Source: Nicoletella semolina
GTDB taxonomy: Bacteria; Pseudomonadota; Gammaproteobacteria; Enterobacterales; Pasteurellaceae
DNA: 64,000 nt
NCBI RefSeq assembly: GCF_004345745.1
Contig: NZ_SLXJ01000003.1
Location: 1 to 64,000 of the forward strand
Reading direction: 5' to 3'
Part shown: in pieces, positions 1-10,602 of the stretch
How the letters are laid out: every line of letters starts with the position of its first letter
Position numbering within the stretch: position 1 is the first letter of the stretch
Made by a program: the position numbers and the translations under genes
Notes under the pieces: model-generated
Database searches by the model: none
What the model saw: only the letters and a program-made list of their open reading frames with translations
What the model was told of the DNA's origin: nothing

Positions 1-638
1 CGGTCAATGTCTAGCTTTAATTGTTTATGTGAACCAACCGTCAGTTCTTGTAGTTTCTGATTGATAATAGACTGGTTCTTTAGGGCGGCGATTAGAGCAG
101 CGTCTTTGGGGCTGTTTCCAAATGGTAGCAACTTCATTGATACCAATGATGAATTAGATAAATTTCTGTCTGCTAATATCTCTTGTGCTTGTGTAGCTAA
201 CTCTTTGATTCCAATTTTTTTACCATTTCCGATATTTTCCATTATTTCTGACTTATTCCTTAGCACTTCCGTAACCTTAAGATATTGTGCTTCTGCTAAG
301 CCTAACATTAATTTTTGTTGAGGCATTGGCAAAGACGGTAGTAATTCCTGCATACGTTTATAAATCCCATTCGCATACACGCCATTATAAGTAATCTTTG
401 CAAAACTATCGAGAGTAAGAAGTTCAAGTTCTGTTTTCACATTATCTGAGATTTGCTCATGTCTATTATTAAGATATTCTTGGCTTTGCCCCAAAACAGA
501 TAGGCTATCGGCTTGTTGAGAAACACTCAACTTTGGATCAACAAGTGAACTGGAACTCTGAGCCACCCCCACACCACTCACACTCAACACAGCCAAAGCC
601 ACAACAGACTTCTTTAAGCTAAACACAGATTTTTGCAT
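1..638 (-). CDS. Exported protein of unknown function (5' part)
   Basis: The frame is open from an ATG at 638 to the window edge (212 codons), so the C-terminus is not visible. A GGAGAA ribosome site lies 7 bases before the start. The first 26 residues form a clear signal peptide: basic start (MQKSVFSLKK), hydrophobic core (VVALAVLSVSGVG) and VAQ before the probable cleavage. The mature part is polar, mostly helical in character and has no cysteine. I recognise no family. It could be the front of a surface protein or autotransporter. The notable point is its promoter, whose spacer is a G homopolymer, as seen for phase-variable surface proteins. Confidence 0.75.
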   Translation of the reverse strand, partial: MQKSVFSLKKSVVALAVLSVSGVGVAQSSSSLVDPKLSVSQQADSLSVLGQSQEYLNNRHEQISDNVKTELELLTLDSFAKITYNGVYANGIYKRMQELLPSLPMPQQKLMLGLAEAQYLKVTEVLRNKSEIMENIGNGKKIGIKELATQAQEILADRNLSNSSLVSMKLLPFGNSPKDAALIAALKNQSIINQKLQELTVGSHKQLKLDID

Positions 639-667
639 AATATTATTCTCCAAGTTAAGTAATATTA

Positions 668-688
668 CGCTGTCTAATACAGACAGCG
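668..688 (-). promoter_or_regulatory. 5'-UTR stem-loop
   Basis: Perfect 8-bp inverted repeat (CGCTGTCT / AGACAGCG) with a 5-base loop. It would begin a few bases after the transcription start predicted from the -10 at 701-706. A stem at the extreme 5' end often protects mRNA from decay. The role here is inference. Confidence 0.5.
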
Positions 689-700
689 ACTTAACCACGG

Positions 701-735
701 ATTATCCCCCCCCCCCCCCCCGCATATTTTGTCAA
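701..735 (-). promoter_or_regulatory. Promoter with poly-G spacer (probable phase-variable switch)
   Basis: On the minus strand a perfect -35 TTGACA (735-730) is followed by AAATATGC, a run of 16 G, and a -10 GATAAT (706-701) that uses the last G. The spacer is 23 bp; 17 bp would need about 10 G. Slippage in the run would move the two boxes relative to each other, as in Neisseria porA and opc. At the length read here the promoter should be weak or off. Confidence 0.7.
706..721. repeat. 16-nt C/G homopolymer
   Basis: Sixteen consecutive C on the plus strand inside the promoter of the exported-protein gene. Such tracts slip during replication. The exact length in an assembly is the least reliable base count in this window. 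Confidence 0.9.
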
Positions 736-904
736 GCGACTACACTCAAAATAGATAAAAAATTTATTTTTGTTTTAGCTAAAGAGGAAAAGCAGTGCGA
801 ATAACGCAGCATAGGGAATATATGAAATTACCTTTCAATCAGATTATTTAATTGTATTGCCAAAAACACTTTTCTGGCTGATTAGAGAAAGCTATTAAAG
901 GCAT

Positions 905-951
905 AAAAAAGACCAAAACGGCTTTACTTTGTTACTCGTAAAACCGTTTTT
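905..951 (-). terminator. Terminator of uspA
   Basis: AAAACGG...CCGTTTT with an inner TTTAC/GTAAA extension (915-950), separated by one mismatch. Read leftward it is followed by GGTC and a T run (914-905). It lies between uspA and the exported-protein gene, both leftward. The rest of 739-1027 shows no gene. Confidence 0.6.
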
Positions 952-1027
952 CTCGCAGTTTTTGTAGTTCTCTACGTTGAAAGTTTCACTAATTTTCTTC
1001 TGGCTCGAAGAGAATTGAACAAAAGCC

Positions 1028-1450
1028 TTAATCATTAAGAGGGATAACAAGCATATCAACAGAGATATTATTCATCACTTGACGTGTTGATGAGATAAAC
1101 TTACTCCAAAAATCTTGGTGATGTCCTGTTACTAATAAGTCAATTTGATATTTTTCAATCGTTTCTTCTAGCACCTGACTAAAATCACCTCTTCCATTTA
1201 GTCGTTCTGTAATAGGATAGTCAATTTTAGTAGATAATGCTTCCAACGCCTGATGAGAATCTTGCGAAGCACAGTCTTGGATAGAAGAAAGGTTAATATC
1301 AATTAATCCAGTGTAAAGGTCAGAGAAATTTACATCAACGTGAATAATAGACAGTTTAGCTTCACATTTTTTAGCTAGACTCGCCCCCTTACGGAGTAAA
1401 ATTAGGCTCTCTTCTGAAAGATCTACTGCAACTAGGATATGTTTATACAT
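1028..1450 (-). CDS. uspA: Universal stress protein A
   Basis: 140 residues, matching the usual UspA length (144 in E. coli). The sequence is close to UspA throughout: MYKHILVAVDLS at the start, SDLYTGLIDINL in the middle, then GHHQDFWSK and the closing VDMLVIPL. UspA is a small cytoplasmic alpha/beta dimer induced by growth arrest and many stresses. The ATP-binding G-2x-G-9x-G motif of the other Usp class is absent, as in true UspA. It is a single gene with its own terminator downstream and an AGGAG site before the ATG. Confidence 0.93.
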   Translation of the reverse strand: MYKHILVAVDLSEESLILLRKGASLAKKCEAKLSIIHVDVNFSDLYTGLIDINLSSIQDCASQDSHQALEALSTKIDYPITERLNGRGDFSQVLEETIEKYQIDLLVTGHHQDFWSKFISSTRQVMNNISVDMLVIPLND

Positions 1451-1645
1451 AAAATCTCCTTATCTAATGAACGATTTTCAATCGTGATATTAGCATATTC
1501 TTTTAAACAAAAACTTGAACTCGTTCTCAAATTTACAAATTGATCGTAAAAAATTTATGCTAAAAAGCGTATAATTCGCATTATTTACACCGCTTGTTGG
1601 ATTTATTTTTTCTATTCTAACATCAATATAATAGGTCTAACTTTT

Positions 1646-2452
1646 ATGGCGAGCGGTCGATTTTTTGGAAAATTTTACACAGATGAGGTTGGTATGAAAA
1701 AAGAGGAAGTCGGTCATCACTTTTTAGCACGTCTTGGTAAAACACGCTTACGCCCAGGCGGTAAATTAGCAACAGACTGGCTGATTGCTAACGCTAATTT
1801 TCATTCAGAGAAAAAAGTGCTAGAAGTGGCTTGTAATATGGGGACAACCGCCATTCAAATTGCTAAACAGTTTGGTTGTCAAATCACAGGTGTTGATATT
1901 GATGAAGAAGCATTAAAAAAGGCAAAAGTCAATATTAATGAACAAGAAGTTAGCGATCTTGTTCAGGTTCAGCGTGGCAATGCGACAAGGCTACCTTTTG
2001 AAGATAACACTTTTGATATTGTTATTAACGAAGCAATGCTCACAATGCTTCCTATTGAAGCAAAAGAAAAAGCCATTCGTGAATATTTTCGAGTGCTAAA
2101 GCCAAATGGACTTTTACTGACTCACGATGTTATGCTCAATCGTGAGGATAATACTCAAGTTGTACTAGACAAGCTAAGAAATGCGATCAATATTTCCGTT
2201 ACACCGCTCACTAAAGCAGGTTGGAAAAACACCTTTTCAAATTGTGGCTTTCGTAACGTAGAAACGTTTACTGGTGAGATGAGTTTACTCTCCCCTAAAG
2301 GGTTAATTCACGATGAAGGTATTTTAGGCACACTTAAAATTATTAAAAATGCTCTCAAACCAGAAAACCGAGAAACCTTCAAAAAAATGTTCAACACATT
2401 TAATGATCCTGAAAATAAACTCGGCTTTATCGCAGTGTGCAGCCAAAAATAA
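1646..2452 (+). CDS. Class I SAM-dependent methyltransferase
   Basis: 268 residues. Motif I of the Rossmann methyltransferases is VLEVACNMGTTAIQIA (about residue 58), with the acidic end of strand 2 in ITGVDID and motif IV in FDIVINEAML. This places it in the UbiE/Methyltransf_11 type; Haemophilus has a similar uncharacterised protein. The substrate cannot be read from sequence. The start ATG follows a run without a strong Shine-Dalgarno, and a second ATG (Met17) is possible. It is divergent from uspA and stands alone. Confidence 0.75.
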   Translation: MASGRFFGKFYTDEVGMKKEEVGHHFLARLGKTRLRPGGKLATDWLIANANFHSEKKVLEVACNMGTTAIQIAKQFGCQITGVDIDEEALKKAKVNINEQEVSDLVQVQRGNATRLPFEDNTFDIVINEAMLTMLPIEAKEKAIREYFRVLKPNGLLLTHDVMLNREDNTQVVLDKLRNAINISVTPLTKAGWKNTFSNCGFRNVETFTGEMSLLSPKGLIHDEGILGTLKIIKNALKPENRETFKKMFNTFNDPENKLGFIAVCSQK

Positions 2453-2568
2453 AAAATTGCATGTGTTGGCGATCAGTTTGCAAAAAATTGCAAGAATTCG
2501 ACCGCTTACACACGCAATGTATCCATATTGTTTAACATTAATGTTCATCCACATCGTTTTGCAGATTT

Positions 2569-3456
2569 TTAGCTTTCACGATGAATGATAAAGCTCGCTA
2601 AACTCTCTAACGCAATTGTATCAAAAGGTAATTCCGCTAGTGCATTTAACGCTGTTTGGTATAATTCTTGAGCTTTATTTTTTGCCTCTTCTAAACCCAA
2701 TAATTTAGGGTAGGTACTTTTATTTAGTGCCTGATCAACCCCTATATTTTTCCCCATTTGTTCACTGTTGCCAATCACATCAAGAATATCATCTTGCACT
2801 TGAAAAGCTAAACCAATCGCTTGTGCATAAGCAATTAATTTTTGCTTTATCTCTGACTGATTGACATATTCTGAAAGGTTAAACCCCATCAAAATAGCCG
2901 CCTCAATTAACGCACCCGTTTTGTAGCTATGAATCTGTTCTAATTCTGCTAACGACACTACCTTATGTTCAGAAAGTAAATCTAAACTTTGTCCTAAGCA
3001 CATCGCTTTTGCAGATCCTGATAATACCAGACATTGTGCAACCTTTTGCTTATCCGTTAAATTTGGATCTTGTGTGATCAACTCAAAGGCAAAACTTTGT
3101 AACGCATCGCCTGCCAAAATGGCGGTTGCTTCGTCAAAGGCAATATGACAGGTTGGCTGACCACGGCGTAATTTGTCGTTATCCATTGCAGGTAAATCAT
3201 CGTGTACTAACGAATAAGCATGAATGGCTTCCATCGCTGTAGCACAATGATCCAATTTATCCAGAGCAACGCCAAGCATTCTGCCCGTTGCATAAATCAA
3301 AAATGGGCGAATTCGTTTACCACCTAGCAGTACAGCGTAACGCATAGCGTTAAATAAGGGACTTTTACAAGCGGTCTGTTCTGCCAATTTTTTTGCAAGA
3401 AAATCATTTACACGTTGCTGGCATTGTGCGAGATCTGCATTGAGTGCGTAGTTCAT
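2569..3456 (-). CDS. ispA: Farnesyl diphosphate synthase
   Basis: 295 residues, normal for bacterial IspA. Both aspartate-rich motifs that bind the Mg-diphosphates are present: HDDLPAMDND near residue 92 and QDDILD near residue 221. GGKRIRPF near residue 50 is the usual substrate-binding segment. It condenses isopentenyl and dimethylallyl diphosphate to farnesyl diphosphate, the precursor of undecaprenyl phosphate and quinone tails. It lies 10 bp downstream of xseB in the same direction; the xseB-ispA pair is conserved in gamma-proteobacteria, often with dxs after it. No dxs follows here. Confidence 0.95.
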   Translation of the reverse strand: MNYALNADLAQCQQRVNDFLAKKLAEQTACKSPLFNAMRYAVLLGGKRIRPFLIYATGRMLGVALDKLDHCATAMEAIHAYSLVHDDLPAMDNDKLRRGQPTCHIAFDEATAILAGDALQSFAFELITQDPNLTDKQKVAQCLVLSGSAKAMCLGQSLDLLSEHKVVSLAELEQIHSYKTGALIEAAILMGFNLSEYVNQSEIKQKLIAYAQAIGLAFQVQDDILDVIGNSEQMGKNIGVDQALNKSTYPKLLGLEEAKNKAQELYQTALNALAELPFDTIALESLASFIIHRES

Positions 3457-3466
3457 CTTTCATTCC

Positions 3467-3694
3467 TTATGGTGTGTAATCCGAAAGGCTAGCATTCTCA
3501 TCTTTCTGTAATAAAATTTGAATGCGTTGCTCCGCTTTTTGTAATTTCTCTTGCCCAAATTGTACTAATTTGATCGCAGTTTCAAATTCACTCAATGCCT
3601 CTTCAAGTGGCAGCTCCCCCCCCTCTAGACGTGAAACAATGTCTTCTAATTCCTTGAGCGTACTTTCAAAGTCTTGTGTTGGTTTTTTAGCCAT
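3467..3694 (-). CDS. xseB: Exodeoxyribonuclease VII small subunit
   Basis: 75 residues, the usual XseB size. The pattern [26 protein letters not shown] is characteristic of the family, a helical hairpin whose copies decorate the XseA catalytic subunit. Exonuclease VII degrades single-stranded DNA from both ends to short oligonucleotides. The partner XseA is in this window at 22099-23565, not adjacent. An AGGAG site precedes the ATG. Confidence 0.94.
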   Translation of the reverse strand: MAKKPTQDFESTLKELEDIVSRLEGGELPLEEALSEFETAIKLVQFGQEKLQKAEQRIQILLQKDENASLSDYTP

Positions 3695-3802
3695 TTATTC
3701 CTCCGATAAATAGAACTTCATTCTACTTGAGAATACTATAAAAGTAGATTTTTTTCTGCTATCGTGCAAAGTAATTTAAGATAAAACATCATTTAGGAGA
3801 AT

Positions 3803-4600
3803 ATGATGCAAGTCACAGAACTGAATCTTTATCCCATTAAATCAACTCAAGCCTATCAAGTCTCACAAGCTTTTATTCTCCCCCAAGGGTTACATTTCGA
3901 TCGTGAGTTTATGCTAACAGAAACCACTGGAAAATTTATTACTGCTCGTAAAGATAGCTCACTTTATCGCCTCACCGCCTTTCCTATCCCGTTAGGTATT
4001 GTGATTTGTGATGAAAAAGGTGAACAGTGCATCGCACTTTACCGTGATTTTACGCACACTCAAACAAGCGAAGTATGGGGGACACATTTTCTCTCTTGGG
4101 TCGCACCTAAAAAAGTAAACTCGTGGCTTTCGCAATATATTGGACGAGAAGTTCAATTACGCTGGATTGGAGAACAGGGCTTGCGAACTGTGGAAACTTT
4201 CGCTAAAAATCCCCTCAGCTTTGCTGACAGCAATCCAATTCTACTTACCTCTGAATGCTCGCTTAAACAACTAAATAAATGGTCTCCTATCGCTGTCAGT
4301 ATGGCACATTTTCGATCCAATATTGTCATTAATGGTCATACTCCTTTTGAAGAGGAACAGTGGCGGCGTATTCAAATTGGCAATGTCATTTTGCAATTTG
4401 CACAACATTGCACTCGTTGTGTGTTAGTTACACGAAATCCACACACACTTGAACTTGATCCTAACGTTGAACCCTTTAGAACCTTGAAACAACATCATAC
4501 AAATGAGCAAGGTAAACCAATTTTTGGGATACATTTAGTACCTCAAAATAGTGGTGTAATTCGTTGTGGAGATACAGTGAAAGTGTTGGAAAAAAGATGA
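3803..4600 (+). CDS. MOSC-domain protein (YcbX-like, without ferredoxin domain)
   Basis: 265 residues. The N-terminal MOSC_N barrel begins VTELNLYPIKSTQAYQV and contains GLHFDREFML. The MOSC domain follows with FRSNIVING and FAQHCTRCVLVT, holding the conserved cysteine thought to bind the molybdenum cofactor. E. coli YcbX has about 370 residues because of a C-terminal 2Fe-2S domain; that part is missing here and the protein ends normally after CGDTVKVL. YcbX-type proteins reduce N-hydroxylated compounds. Whether this short form does so is unknown. An AGGAG site precedes ATG-ATG. Confidence 0.8.
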   Translation: MMQVTELNLYPIKSTQAYQVSQAFILPQGLHFDREFMLTETTGKFITARKDSSLYRLTAFPIPLGIVICDEKGEQCIALYRDFTHTQTSEVWGTHFLSWVAPKKVNSWLSQYIGREVQLRWIGEQGLRTVETFAKNPLSFADSNPILLTSECSLKQLNKWSPIAVSMAHFRSNIVINGHTPFEEEQWRRIQIGNVILQFAQHCTRCVLVTRNPHTLELDPNVEPFRTLKQHHTNEQGKPIFGIHLVPQNSGVIRCGDTVKVLEKR

Positions 4601-4627
4601 GGACAACAAAATGGAAGCATAAAAGGT

Positions 4628-4737
4628 GAGGGCACCTCCAGCTAAGTCTCGGCACATAAACATTTCGACTTTGGCTGCTTTCTTCCGAACCTGACCGAGT
4701 AAACCGAACGTTATTGCAAGCGACCGAAAATGCCCTC
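4628..4737 (-). ncRNA. ffs: 4.5S / small signal recognition particle RNA
   Basis: The minus strand contains the near-invariant Ffh-binding core GGTCAGGTTCGGAAG and AGCAGCC (about 4698-4671), including the GGAA tetraloop region and asymmetric loop of domain IV. The ends pair: GAGGGCA at 4737 with TGCCCTC at 4628, giving one long hairpin of about 110 nt, as in E. coli 4.5S RNA. Reading-frame hits over this stretch are spurious. A short T run follows (4624-4621). Confidence 0.93.
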
Positions 4738-4768
4738 ATAGAATTACACTTGATGTGTAAGGCTTGCG

Positions 4769-4797
4769 ATTATAATGCTATCTTACTTATAGTACAA
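4769..4797 (-). promoter_or_regulatory. Promoter of the 4.5S RNA gene
   Basis: TTGTAC (4797-4792), a 17-bp spacer and a perfect TATAAT (4774-4769). The start would fall about 25 nt before the mature RNA, leaving a 5' leader like the one RNase P removes from E. coli 4.5S precursor. Confidence 0.75.
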
Positions 4798-4809
4798 GCT
4801 AAATTATTG

Positions 4810-6126
4810 TTAAAACTGCCCAAACAAGTCATTGATTGCTTCGCTGATGGTTGGGTGAGTGAAGATTTGGCTCTTGAAATAATCCGCTTTGATGCCGTTA
4901 TCCATCGCCAATTTAAATAAGTTGATGATTTCGTGGCTGTTTTCACAAAACAGCGTTACGCCTAGGATTTCACGAGTCTGTTTGTCAATAATCGCTTTTA
5001 AGAAGCCTTGCGTTTGATTGACGATTTTGGCTTTTGGTACGCTGTTTGCTGGCAGTTTGGCGACTTGATAATCCCTGCCACTGGCACGGGCTTGTTTTTC
5101 GGTCATACCGATGTGCGAAAGGGGCGGCTCAATAAAGACACTGGTTGGGAAAATTTGGCGATCATTGCGGCTTCTTGTGCCACTGCCAAACAAATCGTCC
5201 ACCACGATGCGATAGTCATCAAGCGAGATGTAGGTAAACTGTGGGCTGCCTGCCACATCGCCCAATGCCCAGATGTGGTCGCTGGCTTTTAATTTGTCAT
5301 TGCAAACCACATAGCCACGCTCATCAAGCTGCACTGAAGTGTTTTCTAATTTCAATCCGTCTGTATTGGCACGTCTGCCAATCGCCACCAGTACCGCATC
5401 AGCCTCAAGCGTGAGTTTATTGGTCAGCACTTCGGTGTGCGTATCTTGCTCTACAAACTGCTCAACGCTTGTGCCAAGATGTACCTCAATACCACGCTCA
5501 GCCAGCAGCCCTTGCATCACTTCACGCACATCGTCATCTTCTTTTGCCAGCAGAGTGTCATTTAGCTCAATAATACTCACTTTGCTACCAAAGGCTTGAT
5601 ACATAAAGGCAAATTCCAACGCAATAAATCCGCCGCCGACAATCACCAAACGCTCAGGGTGGCTGTCTTGAGTGTCGCCTAGATTGAGCATTTGTGTGCT
5701 GTTATAAATCCGCTTGCCGTCAATGCCTGCAATTTTTGGCATAATACTGACCGCTCCTGTATTGATAAAAATACGCTCAGCGGTGATTTGCTCGCCTGTG
5801 GAAAGCTCAACCGTGTGGTCATTGACAAAACTTGCCGTAGCGTTGATCACCTCAACATTCGCTAAATCGTCCACTTTTTTAAAATTCGCCTGACGCAAGG
5901 CTGAAATGAGGGCGGTTTTTTGAGCCATTGCAGAGGCAAAATCGTGCTTTTTGCCTGCAAATAGTAATTTTTTGGAGGGGATGCAGCCCACATTGATACA
6001 AGTTCCGCCATACATTTGGGCAGATTCTTCCACCAAAATGGTCGACTCGCCGTGTTTATCAAAGGTTGCCGCCAGCGTTTTACCTGCCTTACCAAAGCCA
6101 ATGATAAGATTTTTGGTTTGTTTCAT
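4810..6126 (-). CDS. rclA: RclA-like FAD/NAD(P) disulfide oxidoreductase
   Basis: 438 residues; E. coli RclA has 441. The FAD-binding start is NLIIGFGKAGKTLA, the redox pair is in GGTCINVGCIPSK (about residue 42), the NAD(P) motif is IVGGGFIALEFA, and FTYISLDDYRIV plus HPTISEAINDLF match RclA well. RclA is a cytoplasmic flavoenzyme that protects against reactive chlorine species and binds copper. No rclR, rclB or rclC lies nearby. The coding strand is visibly richer in G+C at third positions than the genes on either side, which suggests acquisition, possibly from a Neisseriales or Moraxella-type donor. Confidence 0.82.
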   Translation of the reverse strand: MKQTKNLIIGFGKAGKTLAATFDKHGESTILVEESAQMYGGTCINVGCIPSKKLLFAGKKHDFASAMAQKTALISALRQANFKKVDDLANVEVINATASFVNDHTVELSTGEQITAERIFINTGAVSIMPKIAGIDGKRIYNSTQMLNLGDTQDSHPERLVIVGGGFIALEFAFMYQAFGSKVSIIELNDTLLAKEDDDVREVMQGLLAERGIEVHLGTSVEQFVEQDTHTEVLTNKLTLEADAVLVAIGRRANTDGLKLENTSVQLDERGYVVCNDKLKASDHIWALGDVAGSPQFTYISLDDYRIVVDDLFGSGTRSRNDRQIFPTSVFIEPPLSHIGMTEKQARASGRDYQVAKLPANSVPKAKIVNQTQGFLKAIIDKQTREILGVTLFCENSHEIINLFKLAMDNGIKADYFKSQIFTHPTISEAINDLFGQF

Positions 6127-6166
6127 TTCTAACTCCTAGGTTATTTTATACGACATATTTTCATAA

Positions 6167-6706
6167 CTACAAACGGCGAGCTTGCCAAAATGCTTTCGAC
6201 CAGTAAGGGGAATTTATATCTGAATAAATCACACCACCTTTCGTTGAAGCGTGCAGAAATTGACCATTTTTAACATACACCCCAACATGCTTGCCGTTCG
6301 GTCCTCTACCTGTGTTAAAAAAGACTAGATCGCCTGTACGAATGTCTTTTCTATCCACTTTATTGCCAGCTTTTGCCTGTTCTACTGTTGTTCTTGGTAA
6401 TTTAATGCCAAACAAATCACGATAAGTAATTTGCGTAAATGCAGAACAATCTACCCCCCTTTTACTGTTTCCTCCTAAACGATAGCGAGTATTTTTCCAC
6501 TCTCGTTGGTGTTCACTTAGATGAGCGATCGTCATAATCGGATCGCTGATTGAAGTTTGATGAATAGCAAATATTTTATTGGTTGTTTTATTTGATACCT
6601 TTTCGCCTGTTTGGTTCGCACAAGCTGCCAATAATATTGATGTCCCTATAATGAATAAGAAACGACTCTTTCCAATTATGGTTTTCTTTATTTTTTTACA
6701 TTCCAT
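6167..6706 (-). CDS. nlpC: NlpC/P60 endopeptidase lipoprotein
   Basis: About 179 residues from the ATG at 6706; an in-frame TTG at 6754 is possible but less likely. The lipobox LLAAC follows a hydrophobic signal, so the mature protein should be lipid-anchored. The NlpC/P60 papain-like domain has its catalytic Cys in GVDCSAF, His in KHVGVYV and a second His in FLHAST. Enzymes of this group cut D-Glu-gamma-DAP bonds or peptide crosslinks in peptidoglycan. It follows ihfA, as in Haemophilus. Confidence 0.88.
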   Translation of the reverse strand: MECKKIKKTIIGKSRFLFIIGTSILLAACANQTGEKVSNKTTNKIFAIHQTSISDPIMTIAHLSEHQREWKNTRYRLGGNSKRGVDCSAFTQITYRDLFGIKLPRTTVEQAKAGNKVDRKDIRTGDLVFFNTGRGPNGKHVGVYVKNGQFLHASTKGGVIYSDINSPYWSKAFWQARRL

Positions 6707-6784
6707 TTTGTTATTTACATATCCTATGAAATAGCCGACATAAAAGGCACTCAATAATAGAATGCCTTAATAAGAGAATAATAA

Positions 6785-7081
6785 TTACGTCTTAACTTTC
6801 GCTTGTCCAACTCGCTCTCGCAATTTTTGCCCTGGTCTAAATGAAACTATCCTGCGTGCTGAAATGATTACATCTTCGCCTGTTCTAGGATTACGTCCTG
6901 GTCTAGGCTGTTTTTCTCGTAATAAGAAATTGCCAAACCCAGAAAGTTTTACATAATCCCCTTGCTCTAACGCAACACGAATTTCCTCAAAAAATTGCTC
7001 CACAAAGCATTTCGCAGTTTGTTGTTCAAGCCCACATTTATCAACTAGGTTTTCAACTATATCCATTTTAGTCAGTGTCAT
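6785..7081 (-). CDS. ihfA: Integration host factor alpha subunit
   Basis: 98 residues from the ATG at 7081, which has a GGGGGA site just upstream; the open frame extends further back into pheT but the family length fixes this start. The sequence has the IHF-alpha hallmarks [23 protein letters not shown] and the DNA-wrapping arm [18 protein letters not shown] with the minor-groove proline. IHF bends DNA at specific sites. It starts 13 bp after pheT, the classical pheT-ihfA arrangement. Confidence 0.96.
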   Translation of the reverse strand: MTLTKMDIVENLVDKCGLEQQTAKCFVEQFFEEIRVALEQGDYVKLSGFGNFLLREKQPRPGRNPRTGEDVIISARRIVSFRPGQKLRERVGQAKVKT

Positions 7082-7094
7082 ATTTCCCCCTACA

Positions 7095-9488
7095 CTAATC
7101 TCGTAGCAAGGCTTGATAACGTTGAGATAAAGTTTCAAGAATTGATTGAACAACCGCATTAATTTCTTCATCTTCAAGTGTTTTTTCTGTGTCTTGAACC
7201 ACTAAACTAATTGCAAGGCTCTTCTTACCCTCTGGTAAATTCTCTCCTTGATATACATCAAATAAATTAGCTGCGACCAATTTTTCTCCACCAATTTGAC
7301 GACAAGTTTCTAAAACTTCACCTGCAAATACCGTTTTATCAACAACAATCGCAATATCACGCTTGTTAGCAGGGAAGCGAGAGATCTCTTTTGCATTTGG
7401 AATAAGGCGTTCTTCAATAGCTGAAAGACGCAGCTCAAATACAATTGGCCTACCAGACAAACCTAATTTTTGTGCAATTTTGGGGTGGAGCGTACCGATA
7501 AAGCCGACTTCTTCACCATCAACCACAATAGCTGCCGACTGTCCTGAGTGTAATGCTGGGAATATTTTAGCAACAAATTGCACATTGTCTTGTTTACTAG
7601 TCAAAGAAAGAATACGTTCCACATCGCCTTTCAAATCAAAGAAATCCACATTCTCACCTTTACTTTCCCAGTGTACTGAACGCTTATCCCCTGTAATCAC
7701 CGCTCCTAACACAGCTTCTTGGCGAATACCATTTTCAGCATTTGCATCAGGAAGGAAACGTAGTCCTGTCTCAAAAATACGCACTCTATTTTGCTGGCGA
7801 TTTTGATTATAAGCCACAGTATTTAATAAGCCTGTCAGCAGAGAGACACGCATTGCCGACATCTCACTCGAAATAGGATTTGGAAGAATAAGAGCTTCTT
7901 GCTCAGGGTGTAAAAGTTGTTGAATCTTTGGATCAACAAAGCTATAAGTAATCACCTCTTGATAATCATTATTCGCCAGAACTGCTCGAATATTCTTCTC
8001 TTCCAACACCTTTTCAGGCACCCCTTTCATTTGTAAATGTGCCAAAGGTGCATTATTTGGAATGCTGTTATAACCATAAATACGAGCGATTTCTTCAATC
8101 AGATCTTCCTCGATCTCGATATCAAACCGCCACGTTGGTGATTTCACTGTCCAGACCTCATCAGCATAAACCGCATTAAACCCTAAACGAGTAAAAATAT
8201 CGGTAACGACCTCTGTTTCAATATGATGACCCAATAAGCTATCTAGCTTACTACGGCGTAATGTTACCTCTTTTGATTGAGGTAGATATTCATTATTCTC
8301 CGCTACATTAATTTCGCCAGCTTGTCCACCACAAATCTCCAGAATTAAGGCTGTTGCTCGTTCCATTGCTTGATAGGTCAATTCTGGATCAACGCCACGC
8401 TCAAAACGATGTGAAGCGTCAGTATGTAAACCATATTGGCGAGCACGACCCGCAATCGCAAGTGGTGCAAAAAATGCCGCTTCTAAGAGAATATCTTGAG
8501 TTTCACTGCTCACGCCACTCTCTTTTCCGCCAAAAATCCCTGCCATTGCAAGCGGTCCATTTTGATCAGAAATAAGTAATGTGTTTGACTGTAACTTAGC
8601 TGTTGTTCCATCAAGCAAGAGCAATTCTTCATTCTCTTTTGCAAAACGAACCTGTATAGGCTGAGCCACTTTCCCCATATCAAAGGCGTGCATTGGCTGT
8701 CCTAGTTCTAGCAAACTTAAATTGGTAATATCCACGATAGGATCAATAGAACGAACACCACAACGGCGTAGCTTTTCTTGTAGCCATAATGGTGATGGTG
8801 CTTTTACATTGACATTTTTAATCACACGCAAAAGATAGCGAGGGCAAGCTTCCGACGCTTGTAAATCTATCGCAATTTTATCCGCAATCGTCGCTTTAAT
8901 TGGCTCAATTTTAGGCGTGTTTACAGACATTTGATTAACTACACCCACTTCTCGAGCAATGCCAGTAATACTCAAACAGTCTGCTCGATTTGGCGTTAAG
9001 CTAATTTCAATCGTATTATCATCAAGCGTTAAATAACGACGCAAATCTTCACCAATATGCTCTTTCGCATCGGCTGGCAATTCAATAATTCCATCAGTAT
9101 CTATGCCAATGCCTAGTTCAGAAAATGAACAAAGCATACCCTCTGAAACTTGACCACGCAATTTAGTTTTCTTAATTTTAAAGTCATTTGGTAAAACAGC
9201 TCCCTCTGTAGCACAAGCCACCAGCAAGCCAGCACGGCAATTCGCCGCACCACACACAATATCCAATAAACGCTCGCCACCCACATTGACTTTTGTAACC
9301 CGCAATTTATCAGCGTCAGGGTGTTGCTCTGCTGAAACCACTTCCCCAACAACAACACCACTAAATTGTCCAGCAACGGGTTCAACGCTATCCACTTCTA
9401 GTCCTAGCATAGTGATTTGTTCACATAGCTGCTCTGTTGAAATAGTAGGGTTCACCCACTCTCGCAGCCAAGATTCGCTAAATTTCAT
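7095..9488 (-). CDS. pheT: Phenylalanine-tRNA ligase beta subunit
   Basis: 797 residues (795 in E. coli). Domains in order: an EMAP/OB-like tRNA-binding domain (about 40-150), B3/4 editing domain (about 210-390), B5 (about 400-475), the class II-like core, and the C-terminal anticodon-binding FDX-ACB domain beginning near [15 protein letters not shown]. It forms an alpha2-beta2 enzyme with PheS. It is separated from pheS by 100 bp that include an uptake-signal core near 9552. Confidence 0.97.
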   Translation of the reverse strand: MKFSESWLREWVNPTISTEQLCEQITMLGLEVDSVEPVAGQFSGVVVGEVVSAEQHPDADKLRVTKVNVGGERLLDIVCGAANCRAGLLVACATEGAVLPNDFKIKKTKLRGQVSEGMLCSFSELGIGIDTDGIIELPADAKEHIGEDLRRYLTLDDNTIEISLTPNRADCLSITGIAREVGVVNQMSVNTPKIEPIKATIADKIAIDLQASEACPRYLLRVIKNVNVKAPSPLWLQEKLRRCGVRSIDPIVDITNLSLLELGQPMHAFDMGKVAQPIQVRFAKENEELLLLDGTTAKLQSNTLLISDQNGPLAMAGIFGGKESGVSSETQDILLEAAFFAPLAIAGRARQYGLHTDASHRFERGVDPELTYQAMERATALILEICGGQAGEINVAENNEYLPQSKEVTLRRSKLDSLLGHHIETEVVTDIFTRLGFNAVYADEVWTVKSPTWRFDIEIEEDLIEEIARIYGYNSIPNNAPLAHLQMKGVPEKVLEEKNIRAVLANNDYQEVITYSFVDPKIQQLLHPEQEALILPNPISSEMSAMRVSLLTGLLNTVAYNQNRQQNRVRIFETGLRFLPDANAENGIRQEAVLGAVITGDKRSVHWESKGENVDFFDLKGDVERILSLTSKQDNVQFVAKIFPALHSGQSAAIVVDGEEVGFIGTLHPKIAQKLGLSGRPIVFELRLSAIEERLIPNAKEISRFPANKRDIAIVVDKTVFAGEVLETCRQIGGEKLVAANLFDVYQGENLPEGKKSLAISLVVQDTEKTLEDEEINAVVQSILETLSQRYQALLRD

Positions 9489-9588
9489 TCTCTATCCCCT
9501 TCATTATAATTCTATTAGTCGTTTAAAAATTTGCAAAAATCAAACAAATAACGACCGCTTGTTAATCTATATCCTTGTTAATCTATGA

Positions 9589-10602
<1,014 letters not shown>

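Noticed and set aside
4476-4739. Leftward ORF across the 4.5S RNA region
   Set aside because: It overlaps ffs and the MOSC gene and has no protein-like features; the RNA core motif is decisive.
9100-9385. ORFs inside pheT on other frames
   Set aside because: Shadow frames of a strongly conserved gene.
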